DNA from: an uncultured Ulvibacter sp.
Lineage (GTDB): Bacteria > Bacteroidota > Bacteroidia > Flavobacteriales > Flavobacteriaceae
Length of the DNA stretch: 64,000 bases
NCBI GenBank assembly: GCA_913063405.1
Contig: CAJXZB010000012.1
Coordinates: 27,846-91,845 of the forward strand
Reading direction: 5' to 3'
In this document: piece after piece, positions 38,881 through 45,910 of the stretch
Layout: each line of letters starts with the position of its first letter
Numbering within the stretch: the stretch's first letter is position 1
Translations under genes and position numbers: made by a program
The notes under the pieces: generated by a model
What the model saw: the letters and a program-made list of their open reading frames with translations, nothing else
The model's database searches: none
Told to the model about the DNA's origin: nothing

Positions 38881-39429
38881 ATGAAAAGCATATTGTTAGT
38901 GGTATCATTTATATTTCTCTTCTCTTGTGCAGATAAGAAAAAGGAGGCAATAGCAGAGCAAGCATTGGAAATTGCCGAATTGAAAGAAGAGGTGTCAAAA
39001 AACGACCCAAGGCTAAGAGTGCCATCATATAATTTTGAAGAATTATCTACACTCTTAACAAAAGATAATGATACAGCTTATGTTGTTAATTTTTGGGCAA
39101 CTTGGTGCAGACCTTGTATTAAAGAGCTTCCGGCTTTTGAAAAGCTAAATGCAGACTATTCGGAAAATAAAGTTAAAGTGCTTTTGGTTACACTTGATTT
39201 TCCAGACAAGATAGAAAAACAAGTTATTCCTTTTATGGATAAAAATAATATCCAATCTGAAGTAGTGTTGTTGGATGATCCAGACTCGAATAGTTGGATA
39301 CCAAAAATATCTAAAGATTGGAGTGGGGCGATTCCTGCAACTATTATTTACAAGGGTAAAGCTAGAGAATTTTATGAACGCTCTTTCACCTTTGAAGAAC
39401 TTGAAACAGAATTAAAAAAAATCTTATAA
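38881..39429 (+). CDS. TlpA-like thioredoxin-fold lipoprotein
   Basis: 182 residues with a lipoprotein signal (MKSILLVVSFIFLFSCADKK) and a thioredoxin fold with the active site VVNFWATWCRPCIKELP; the cis-Pro loop is GAIPATIIY. Such envelope TlpA/ResA proteins reduce disulfides or cytochrome c apoproteins. A short coiled helix (about 22-45) links the anchor to the domain. It is followed after eight bases by another thioredoxin-fold gene. Confidence 0.88.
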   Translation: MKSILLVVSFIFLFSCADKKKEAIAEQALEIAELKEEVSKNDPRLRVPSYNFEELSTLLTKDNDTAYVVNFWATWCRPCIKELPAFEKLNADYSENKVKVLLVTLDFPDKIEKQVIPFMDKNNIQSEVVLLDDPDSNSWIPKISKDWSGAIPATIIYKGKAREFYERSFTFEELETELKKIL

Positions 39430-39437
39430 AAATACAG

Positions 39438-40073
39438 ATGATAAGAAAACAGATTATTATGGAAATTGCTGTTGTCTTAATTGTGATTGTTGTAATGAGC
39501 GGTTTTAAAACTAACAATGTTGAATTTCCTGTAGAGGGTACATATCGAATAGGAGATGTTGCAGCCGATATTAATTTAATGAACACAGACGGAACGATGG
39601 TTTCATATTCCAATTACCCAGATGCAAAAGGGTTTATCGTAATCTTTACCTGCAATACCTGCCCATTTGCAGTCGCCAGCGAAGATCGAATTATTACTTT
39701 GGATGCCGAATTCAAAGGTAAAGGTTACCCAGTAATTGCTATTAACCCTAACGATCCTTCTGTGCAGCCAGATGATACGTTCAAGCTGATGCAAGAAAAA
39801 GCCGAAGCGAAAGAATTTACTTTTCCGTATTTGTATGATGAATCTAAAACAGTGTACGCTCAATATGGTGCTAAAAAGACCCCTCACGTATATTTACTTC
39901 AGAAAGAAAGTGAAAAAAATATTGTGAAGTACATCGGAGCGATCGATGATAATGTTAGAAACGGAGCTGCTGTAAAAGATACTTTTCTTGCAAATGCAGT
40001 AAATGAACTGTTAGGTGGAAAGGAAGTGACCGTAAAAGAGACAAAAGCTATAGGATGTTCAATTAAAGTATAA
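39438..40073 (+). CDS. Thioredoxin/AhpC-TSA family protein
   Basis: 211 residues with an N-terminal hydrophobic signal or anchor (EIAVVLIVIVVMSGFK); a start at ATG 39459 is also possible. The redoxin core contains FIVIFTCNTCPFAVASEDRI with a Cys-Asn-Thr-Cys pair, and GAKKTPHVYLL with the cis-Pro. It ends CSIKV, with a further Cys. Probably a periplasmic redoxin; it pairs with the TlpA-like gene before it. Confidence 0.85.
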   Translation: MIRKQIIMEIAVVLIVIVVMSGFKTNNVEFPVEGTYRIGDVAADINLMNTDGTMVSYSNYPDAKGFIVIFTCNTCPFAVASEDRIITLDAEFKGKGYPVIAINPNDPSVQPDDTFKLMQEKAEAKEFTFPYLYDESKTVYAQYGAKKTPHVYLLQKESEKNIVKYIGAIDDNVRNGAAVKDTFLANAVNELLGGKEVTVKETKAIGCSIKV

Positions 40074-40179
40074 TACACCTATCCCTATCACTTAAATTAA
40101 ACCGAAAATATGAGTAACGTTTTCGATTTTTTTGCGTCTATCAGACAATGAATTCTTATTTTTACTAAAAATTTACGAT

Positions 40180-40491
40180 ATGGCAGATTTAACACAGACA
40201 GAGTGGAGCGAACAATTAGCAAGCGATGATAACGCTGTTATCCTAGATGTTCGCACCGAAGCTGAAGTCGATGAAGGTTATATTCCTAATATGAAGCTTT
40301 TAGATATTCAGAATCCTGGAGCCTTTATGGAAGAGACAAAGGAAATGGACGCTTCGAAAAACTACTATGTATACTGCCGATCTGGTGGAAGAAGTGGTCA
40401 AGCCTGTGCGATACTAAATTCACTTGGTTTTAACAATACCTTCAACCTTATGGGAGGTTTTATGGAATGGGAGGGTGAAACAACTATTTAA
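40180..40491 (+). CDS. Rhodanese-like protein
   Basis: Starting at ATG 40180 (MADLTQTEWSEQL) the protein has 103 residues and one rhodanese domain with the active site YVYCRSGGRSGQA containing the catalytic Cys. No signal peptide, so cytoplasmic. A sulfurtransferase role is likely; the acceptor is unknown. The next gene encodes a lipoprotein rhodanese. Confidence 0.9.
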   Translation: MADLTQTEWSEQLASDDNAVILDVRTEAEVDEGYIPNMKLLDIQNPGAFMEETKEMDASKNYYVYCRSGGRSGQACAILNSLGFNNTFNLMGGFMEWEGETTI

Positions 40492-40500
40492 TTCTTAATT

Positions 40501-40899
40501 ATGAAAAAAGTACTAACTATCTTGGTTTGTAGCATTCTTATGGCTTTTCAAAGTTGTAAAGAAGAAACCACATCTGTGGTAGAGGTAATATCTCCTCAAG
40601 AAATATATGACGCTGTTTATAGCAAGGATGCAAATGCCCAGTTGGTCGACGTTCGAACGGCTTCAGAATATACGGTGAGTCATTTAAAAAATGCACAGAA
40701 TATCTGCGTTACTAATAATGATTTCCAAGAAAAGGTAAAGACTTTGGATAAGAACCAACCGGTTTACGTGTATTGTAAGAAAGGTGGAAGAAGTGCTCAA
40801 GCTGCAAAAATTCTAACCGAAATGGGTTTCAAAAAGGTGTATGACCTTCAAGGAGGAATTACAAATTGGAAAGAAAAAGGTCTTAAGACTGAAATGTAG
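40501..40899 (+). CDS. Rhodanese-like lipoprotein
   Basis: 132 residues; the lipoprotein signal ends at FQSC (Cys19), followed by a rhodanese domain with active site VYCKKGGRSAQAA and a typical end DLQGGITNWKEKG. It lies nine bases after the cytoplasmic rhodanese gene and is closed by a terminator. Both are probably cotranscribed. Confidence 0.9.
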   Translation: MKKVLTILVCSILMAFQSCKEETTSVVEVISPQEIYDAVYSKDANAQLVDVRTASEYTVSHLKNAQNICVTNNDFQEKVKTLDKNQPVYVYCKKGGRSAQAAKILTEMGFKKVYDLQGGITNWKEKGLKTEM

Positions 40900-40920
40900 T
40901 GTCATTATGAAATTAGATGT

Positions 40921-40947
40921 AAAGAGCTGCTGTAGGCAGCTCTTTTT
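40921..40947 (+). terminator. Terminator after the rhodanese pair
   Basis: AAAGAGCTGC and GCAGCTCTTT form a 10-bp stem with a five-base loop, followed by T. Confidence 0.88.
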
Positions 40948-41129
40948 GTTTAATTAAGAAGGATTGGAAAGATAAGCAGGCACAATCACATTAAGTTTCA
41001 GTTTTTACGTAATCTCCTATTAAGTTTTTTAACACATTGATTTACATGTAGCTAAATTGCTGCTAAACCGTTGCATCTTTGTGATTTTTAGGAGCTAAAG
41101 GCGTTATCTTAGGTAAAAAGAAGCGAATT

Positions 41130-41497
41130 ATGAAAACACAGGCCCAAATCTTAAAAAGCGAAATGCATGCATTAATCGAAAATAGTTGTGCAGTCAATCC
41201 GAACACAAAAAATGAATCCTATAGTTTCCAGAGAGCCCTCCTTAAATTTTATTTCGGAGCTGCAGATGTTATTATAAATTACGATAAAGAGAGGATTACT
41301 TTATTTACCTCAAAGAGAAAGAGACTGCGAAGAATCATGATTTCTATCAATCCAAGACCATTGCATTAGTTGAGATTAGTTATATGACTTTAGAGAAAAC
41401 CTTAAAGCAATGTCTAGAGGAAGGTGAGAAGCAGGAGCATTTTTATAGAAGTCTATTGTTTCATTACAATCACGTTAATAAAGGACTAGGAGCATAG
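41130..41497 (+). pseudogene. Hypothetical gene broken by a frameshift
   Basis: The frame from ATG 41130 (MKTQAQILKSEMHALIENSC) gives 79 residues and stops at 41369. Coding-like sequence then continues in the neighbouring frame: KETAKNHDFYQSKTIALVEI, then SYMTLEKTLKQCLEEGEKQE and HYNHVNKGLGA-stop at 41497. The two parts look like one protein of about 122 residues with a frameshift near 41300-41330. I do not recognise the family. Confidence 0.5.
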
Positions 41498-41574
41498 AGT
41501 GCTTGACAAACTGCGACTGGTAATTTACTAGGGATTAACTAATACCAAAGTTGTTGTGTATGCAAGAAAACGGT

Positions 41575-41658
41575 CTAAAATCGCTCATCAATCATTGCGA
41601 TTAACCCTAAAATTAAACAAAGAAAAAATGTACCAACTACTAATGCACCAACTCCCAT
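41575..41658 (-). CDS. Possible 27-residue membrane peptide
   Basis: ATG at 41658 encodes MGVGALVVGTFFLCLILGLI and ends AMIDERF: one membrane helix with a charged end. It may be a small real protein or the end of a lost membrane gene; nothing in the surroundings decides. Confidence 0.25.
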   Translation of the reverse strand: MGVGALVVGTFFLCLILGLIAMIDERF

Positions 41659-41716
41659 AAATAGAATATTAAAGATTAAGTTATGTTTTTATTATTTCAA
41701 AAATAGTAAAGTACGA

Positions 41717-41935
41717 TCAATTACCCATTCTTTCTTTAATAATATCTTCGAATTCTTCGTATTTCCACATTTTAATAATTCCAACACGGTCTGCAGTATA
41801 AATAGTTTTGTTTGCTTCATCGAATGTTATCGAACGAACTCCATGATCGTGTTTTATTAAGCTATATATTGGGTCTATTCGTGTTGAGAGTCTTGTTGCA
41901 CGGATCATTTCTAATAGTGCTTTTGCTGCTGAATC
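41717..41935 (-). pseudogene. C-terminal remnant of a WD40-like protein
   Basis: The - strand frame ends IKHDHGVRSITFDEANKTIY, TADRVGIIKMWKYEEFEDII, KERMGN-stop. The H...VRSITFD...TADRxGxIKMW pattern is a WD40 repeat unit, so this is the last blade of a propeller. Upstream the frame runs into the antisense of an FG-GAP fragment, so the rest of the gene is missing. Confidence 0.5.
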
Positions 41936-42576
41936 AGTGTATAGTACTGATTTAGATGGTGATATGAATATGGATGTGCTTTCTGCCTCCATAGGTGGCG
42001 GTAAAATCGTATGGTATGAAAATACAGATGGGCAGGGAACTTTTGGTGGAGACCAAATAATTATTAGTGTCAACGATGCTCGTTCGGTTTTTTCATTTGA
42101 TGTTGATGGTGATGGAGATATGGATGTACTTTCGGGTTTTAGTTCGAGCGTCGTTTGGTCGGAGAATCTCGATGGTAATGGTAACTTTGGATCATACCAA
42201 ACAATTTCATCTCTGGCAGCTGGTGTTAACGAAGTTTTTGCAAGTGATATTGATGGAGATGGAGATATGGATGTGCTTTCCTCTTCCGCATGGACAGACG
42301 GTTCTAAAATAGCGTGGTACGAAAATCTTCATCCATTGGCAATTCAAGACAACCTACAATCGAGCTTTTCGCTCTACCCAAACCCAGTCCAAGAAACCCT
42401 ACCTAGAAACTGAGTTAAGCATTAAATCCATTGGAATTTATGATCTTCTAGGAAGGTTGCTTCAAGAAATAGATGAAAGTGATGAGGTAGACCTTAGCGG
42501 TGTCGCCAATGGAGTCCTACTTCTTAAAATTGAAACAGAACAGGGTGTTTTTAGTAAGAAACTAGTGAAGGAATAA
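41905..42576 (+). pseudogene. Truncated FG-GAP protein with type A sorting domain
   Basis: From about 41905 the frame shows FG-GAP units (DLDGDMNMDVLSAS, DVDGDGDMDVLSGF, DIDGDGDMDVLSSS) and reaches the sorting domain SFSLYPNPVQETL, where a frameshift near 42400 intervenes. The tail continues in another frame: LSIKSIGIYDLLGRLLQEID and VFSKKLVKE-stop. There is no start or signal peptide. It is a 5'-truncated and frameshifted T9SS cargo. Confidence 0.7.
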
Positions 42577-42578
42577 CT

Positions 42579-42677
42579 TCAGAAAACCTTCCTCAAGAAA
42601 AGCAGTGGACAGAAATCAAAAAAGAATTGATGAAAGGTCACAGAAAAATGATAAAAAAAGGCAAGTCTAAAAAATAA
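42579..42677 (+). other. Possible C-terminal remnant of another gene
   Basis: A frame reading SENLPQEKQWTEIKKELMKG and HRKMIKKGKSKK-stop immediately follows the FG-GAP remnant. It looks like the basic end of a lost protein; no start is present. A terminator follows. Confidence 0.3.
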
Positions 42678-42692
42678 ATATTACTTACCACT

Positions 42693-42725
42693 AAATCAGC
42701 TACTCAAAGGGCAGCTGATTTTTTT
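42693..42725 (+). terminator. Terminator
   Basis: AAATCAGCT and AGCTGATTT pair around an 11-base loop, followed by T; it lies after the gene remnants. Confidence 0.7.
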
Positions 42726-42840
42726 ATGTCAAAATTTTAATAACGAAAGGATAGACCTTTCACAATAACAGTAGTATAAAAACTCCCGCCGAAGCAGGAG
42801 TATAAACGTTCTTTGAAATTTTGATATACAATTAAAGAAT

Positions 42841-43487
42841 TTAATTCTTTAGAATCTTATGGACTTCTTTGTTTTCGTCGGAAGTTATTTCAATAAAATA
42901 CATGCCATTTGTTAAGACACTTATATCCACCACATATTGAGAATCATTAATGATTCCTTCACGTACTAATTTTCCTGAAAGATCATATATGTGATAACCA
43001 GATATTTGAGTTGTGGATGTAATGGTTACTTTATCTTGGCTAGGATTCGGTGATAGTACTATATTGAGATGATTAGAATCTTCGACCCCCAAAAGAAGCT
43101 GTGGGAGTATTTCATCGATTTCCAACACCCCCTCCACAAACAGACCGTCATATGAGAGAGAGGGGTTATCATTGTGAAAGATTTTTACCTCAACAACCTG
43201 AGAATAATCAAAAGAACCATCTAGATAGTGGGGTTCTTCATAAAGAGCTATATTGCCATAGTGATCCCAATCTGAAAATGTTGGAAGTGGCAATATACCA
43301 TCTACAATATCAAAAACGATCTTGCGCCCTTGGGAATCTTTGAACCCTGCATTAATTTAATGTTAAAGTCGTTTTGATTCCTCATAAAAAAACCTATTTC
43401 ACTAAAAAGACCACCTGTATTAACACTATTCAGGGACATGGGATTAGGAAAACCTTGTACTACTAAGAAATGGACTTACAATATAAA
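42841..43487 (-). pseudogene. Remnant of a T9SS cargo with type A sorting domain
   Basis: The - strand frame from 43293 shows a conserved module (ILPLPTFSDWDHYGNIALYE) and a type A sorting domain (IVLSPNPSQDKVTI to KEVHKILKN). Upstream the homologous part continues only in another frame: LVVQGFPNPMSLNSVNTGGL, FSEIGFFMRNQNDFNIKL, then a lost A near 43365 and AGFKDSQGRKIVFDIVDG. Upstream of 43487 there is a stop and no signal peptide. The gene is both frameshifted and 5'-truncated. Confidence 0.65.
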
Positions 43488-43729
43488 GCTAGACTCAGAG
43501 ATGTAGGTTTAAGACTAAAAGATAGGGCTTTAAAGATGATTAAAATATTCGGAAAGTATTGAAGCAGTAGCCTTCAGTTAAGGTTTTAGATCTTTGAAAT
43601 ACCTGAAAATTAGCATAAAAGTAATGTTTTCGATGAAAGTTTGATTAACTCGGTCAACAGAATAGCTATTTGTAGTCTTTGAGTTACATTTTGGAGTAAT
43701 TTAGATTGTCATAACCAACACCAACTATA

Positions 43730-44089
43730 ATGTTGTCCAATACTAATGCAGATGACAATACCTTAACATATGTTTTAGATGGAGTGATGAATATTCGAAC
43801 CATTAATAATTTTTGGCATCAGATACTTGAAAAACTTGTAAGTCATGATAAAGTGAATCTCTATATAGAAGATTCAAATAATCAGAGTTTCACACTTAAT
43901 GCAATTCTTATTGTTACATTGTTTCCTATTGAATACGCAGATAAATTTCATAAAATTGCCTTTGTTACAGATGGGCAAAAGAGCAAAGCTTTAGATCAAT
44001 TGGAAAGAATGCTATCCAGAGTTAGTATAAGAAATTTTCCGCTAGAAAAACGAAAGAAAGCCTTGACTTGGGTTCGAGAGGTAAATTGA
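43730..44089 (+). CDS. SpoIIAA/STAS-like protein
   Basis: The 119-residue protein (MLSNTNADDNTLTYVLDGVM) resembles the SpoIIAA-like/STAS fold family: an N-terminal strand, VNLYIEDSNNQSFTLNAILI, YADKFHKIAFVTD and a helical end. The first strands and the hydrophobic pattern support it, with moderate confidence. A decayed paralogue follows at 44269. Confidence 0.55.
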   Translation: MLSNTNADDNTLTYVLDGVMNIRTINNFWHQILEKLVSHDKVNLYIEDSNNQSFTLNAILIVTLFPIEYADKFHKIAFVTDGQKSKALDQLERMLSRVSIRNFPLEKRKKALTWVREVN

Positions 44090-44268
44090 GGTGTTATTAG
44101 CCCTTCAGGGTCGTATTGTATTTGTTTTACGGTTGAACAGTAGCCTTGGAGGGAGAATTTTAGTTTTTCCATTAAATACATGTGTTTTCTATTAGAAAAC
44201 GGGCGGGATTTTAAATACAAATTAATTTTGTTCTTAACTTTGAGTAGCTAATCATTAAATTTCTAACT

Positions 44269-44626
44269 ATGTTATCTGATTTTAGCTTCGCTCAGGACAC
44301 TATTGGTTTCATTATCGAGGGAAATCTCGATACGAAGGCAATGATGAATTGGGAGCTGGAATTAGAGATACGCTAATCGAGAACAAACGTATGAGCCTCT
44401 ATCTTGAAGATATGGATGTTCATAGAGTATTTCTTTAAATGCCGTTCTTACAGGAGCATTATTTCCGCTCCGACATGGCAGGAAGTTTAATAAAATGGCG
44501 CTGGATTCAGACCGTAGATGGATTCACATCATAGGTTATATTCAAAATCTTCTGTTTCGAATGAATGTAAAATCTTTTTCCACAGCGTATCGATTGGATG
44601 CCATGAGTTGGATTATGGATCGTTAA
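44269..44626 (+). pseudogene. Frameshifted paralogue of the SpoIIAA/STAS-like gene
   Basis: ATG 44269 opens MLSDFSFAQDTIGFIIEGNL; after about 27 codons the homologous sequence continues in a second frame (ELGAGIRDTLIENKRMSLYL EDMDV) and, after another frameshift near 44432, in a third (LNAVLTGALFPLRHGRKFNK, then NVKSFSTAYRLDAMSWIMDR-stop). Two small indels thus inactivate a gene closely matching its neighbour. Confidence 0.75.
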
Positions 44627-44680
44627 AATGGTCTAATCAAGCGGTTCATACGAAATCGTTAAATTTTTTATAAATACTTC

Positions 44681-44710
44681 TTGTTAACTTTAAAATTGGT
44701 TGTATCTTTG
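44681..44710 (+). promoter_or_regulatory. Promoter of the tRNA-Met locus
   Basis: TTG at 44681-44683, 19 bases, TATCTTTG at 44703-44710: exact Bacteroidota consensus. It lies 10 bases before the pseudo-tRNA, so the functional tRNA is transcribed through it. Confidence 0.75.
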
Positions 44711-44720
44711 CCGTCCACAT

Positions 44721-44790
44721 CGCGGGCTTAGCCCAGATAGGTTACTCGTCGGGTTCATAACCCGAAGGTCGAAAGATCAAGTGAGAACAA
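44721..44790 (+). pseudogene. Degenerate tRNA-fMet copy
   Basis: CGCGGG starts the copy; the anticodon arm CGTCGGG-TTCATAA-CCCGAAGG is intact, with CAT anticodon and the GGG/CCC pairs of initiators. The D arm differs, and the T arm and the 3' acceptor strand are lost (GAAAGATCAAGTGAGAAC instead). It stands directly at the promoter, upstream of the intact gene. Confidence 0.7.
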
Positions 44791-44799
44791 CGCATACAT

Positions 44800-44872
<73 letters not shown>

Positions 44873-44883
44873 CTAGAGAAATC

Positions 44884-44914
44884 AAGCCTTCACAACAATG
44901 TGGAGGCTTTTTTT
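44884..44914 (+). terminator. tRNA-fMet terminator
   Basis: AAGCCTTCACA and TGTGGAGGCTT form a stem with a short loop, followed by seven T. Confidence 0.8.
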
Positions 44915-44970
44915 ATTTCCTCTGTACAACATTTTTTAAAATATAACAGGAATTAATAGATACGTCAAAT

Positions 44971-45265
44971 TCAAAATCCGATGCTATAACAGGCATTCAG
45001 GTTAGAACCCGCCTTTAGTCCTTTTTTGTTTATATAAAACAAATTTAGGTTTGCTACTCGTTTTTCTTTATTATCATAATATTTTATTAGTTCTTGCTTT
45101 GTGATATCCCTTGAGGTTCAATATACTTGAAGTTAATTGATTTTATTCGTTGGTAAGCTAGAAAATCATATTTACCAATTATCTTAGAATTCGGTCTGGC
45201 AGATGCGACAGAGCCACAAGAATTCTTAGTAAGACAAATGCCATAGAAAGAGCTGTTTTTTTCAT
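44971..45265 (-). pseudogene. Frameshifted small lipoprotein-like gene
   Basis: The ATG at 45265 opens MKKTALSMAFVLL, a signal peptide start. The sequence then continues in a second frame (TKNSCGSVASARPNSKIIGK, YDFLAYQRIKSINFKYIEPQ) and a third (DITKQELIKYYDNKEKRVAN, then GSNLNACYSIGF-stop at 44971). Two frameshifts break what looks like a secreted or lipoprotein of about 95 residues. Family unknown. Confidence 0.5.
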
Positions 45266-45367
45266 TTTGTTATGTAACTCTAAATCTCGAAACTTTGTGT
45301 CCAGTCTAATATAGTAAGTCCAACTTAAAATTTTCGAACAATACAAGAGGTGTTTTATAAATAAAAT

Positions 45368-45393
45368 ATATTCGGATAATTTTGTCCGAATAT
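45368..45393. promoter_or_regulatory. Palindromic operator upstream of the Rrf2 gene
   Basis: ATATTCGGA-n8-TCCGAATAT: perfect 9-bp arms. It overlaps the -33 TTG element (45382-45384) of the promoter, so binding would block RNA polymerase; the Rrf2 protein encoded next is the likely binder. A half-site TCGGATAA recurs before the oxidase gene near 45879. Confidence 0.7.
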
Positions 45394-45413
45394 AAAAATA
45401 AAGATTACCTTTG
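45382..45413 (+). promoter_or_regulatory. Promoter of the Rrf2-oxidase gene set
   Basis: TTG 45382-45384, 21-base spacer, TACCTTTG 45406-45413; matches the TTG/TAnnTTTG consensus. The -33 element lies inside the operator. Confidence 0.65.
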
Positions 45414-45430
45414 CTTCATAATAAAAGAAA

Positions 45431-45865
45431 ATGTTTTCAAAAAGCTGCGAGTACGGAATTAAAGCTACACTCTTCATTGCACAAAAGTCTCAATGGGGAG
45501 AACGTGTAAGTTTGAAAGAAATCGCGGCCGCAATAGATTCTCCTATTGCATTTACTGCAAAGATTTTACAAGTGCTCGCTAAGGCAAGTATTGTCAATTC
45601 CACCAAAGGGCTTCACGGAGGTTACGAAATAGAGAAAGAATGTTTGCCTAAGATAAGTCTTAAGCAAATAGTACAAGCCATAGATGGTAATCGGATATTT
45701 GATGGCTGCGCTTTAGGTCTGAAGATTTGTAATGCTAAAGAACCTTGCCCAATGCACAGTCAATTTGTAATCATAAGAAACAAACTTAGTGAAACACTTG
45801 CATCGTCAAACTTACTGAATGTAGCAATGAACCTTAACCTTGGACTTACGGTGTTAAAACGATAA
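45431..45865 (+). CDS. Rrf2 family regulator with Fe-S type cysteines
   Basis: 144 residues: winged-helix DNA-binding N-terminus (MFSKSCEYGIKATLFIAQKS, LKEIAAAIDSPIAFTAKILQ) and wing GLHGGYEI. The region FDGCALGLKICNAKEPCPMH has the spacing C-x6-C-x5-C, close to the C-x5-C-x5-C [Fe-S] sites of IscR and NsrR. Rrf2 members of this type sense NO or Fe-S status. It heads the gene set with heme and Fe-S proteins and stands behind its own palindromic operator, so it probably represses itself and the genes after it. Whether it senses NO or O2 is inference. Confidence 0.9.
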   Translation: MFSKSCEYGIKATLFIAQKSQWGERVSLKEIAAAIDSPIAFTAKILQVLAKASIVNSTKGLHGGYEIEKECLPKISLKQIVQAIDGNRIFDGCALGLKICNAKEPCPMHSQFVIIRNKLSETLASSNLLNVAMNLNLGLTVLKR

Positions 45866-45910
45866 AAAAATTAATGTAAAATCGGATAAAAAGGTCTTTA
45901 TATCTAAATT

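Noticed and set aside
41717..42073. Treating the whole 118-residue - strand frame as one gene
   Set aside because: Only the C-terminal part after about 41935 looks coding; the start lies antisense to the FG-GAP fragment and is a shadow of it.
43470..43562. 30-residue ORF MDLQYKARLRDVGLRLKDRA...
   Set aside because: Short, no family and no context; it may be transposase debris, but nothing supports a call.
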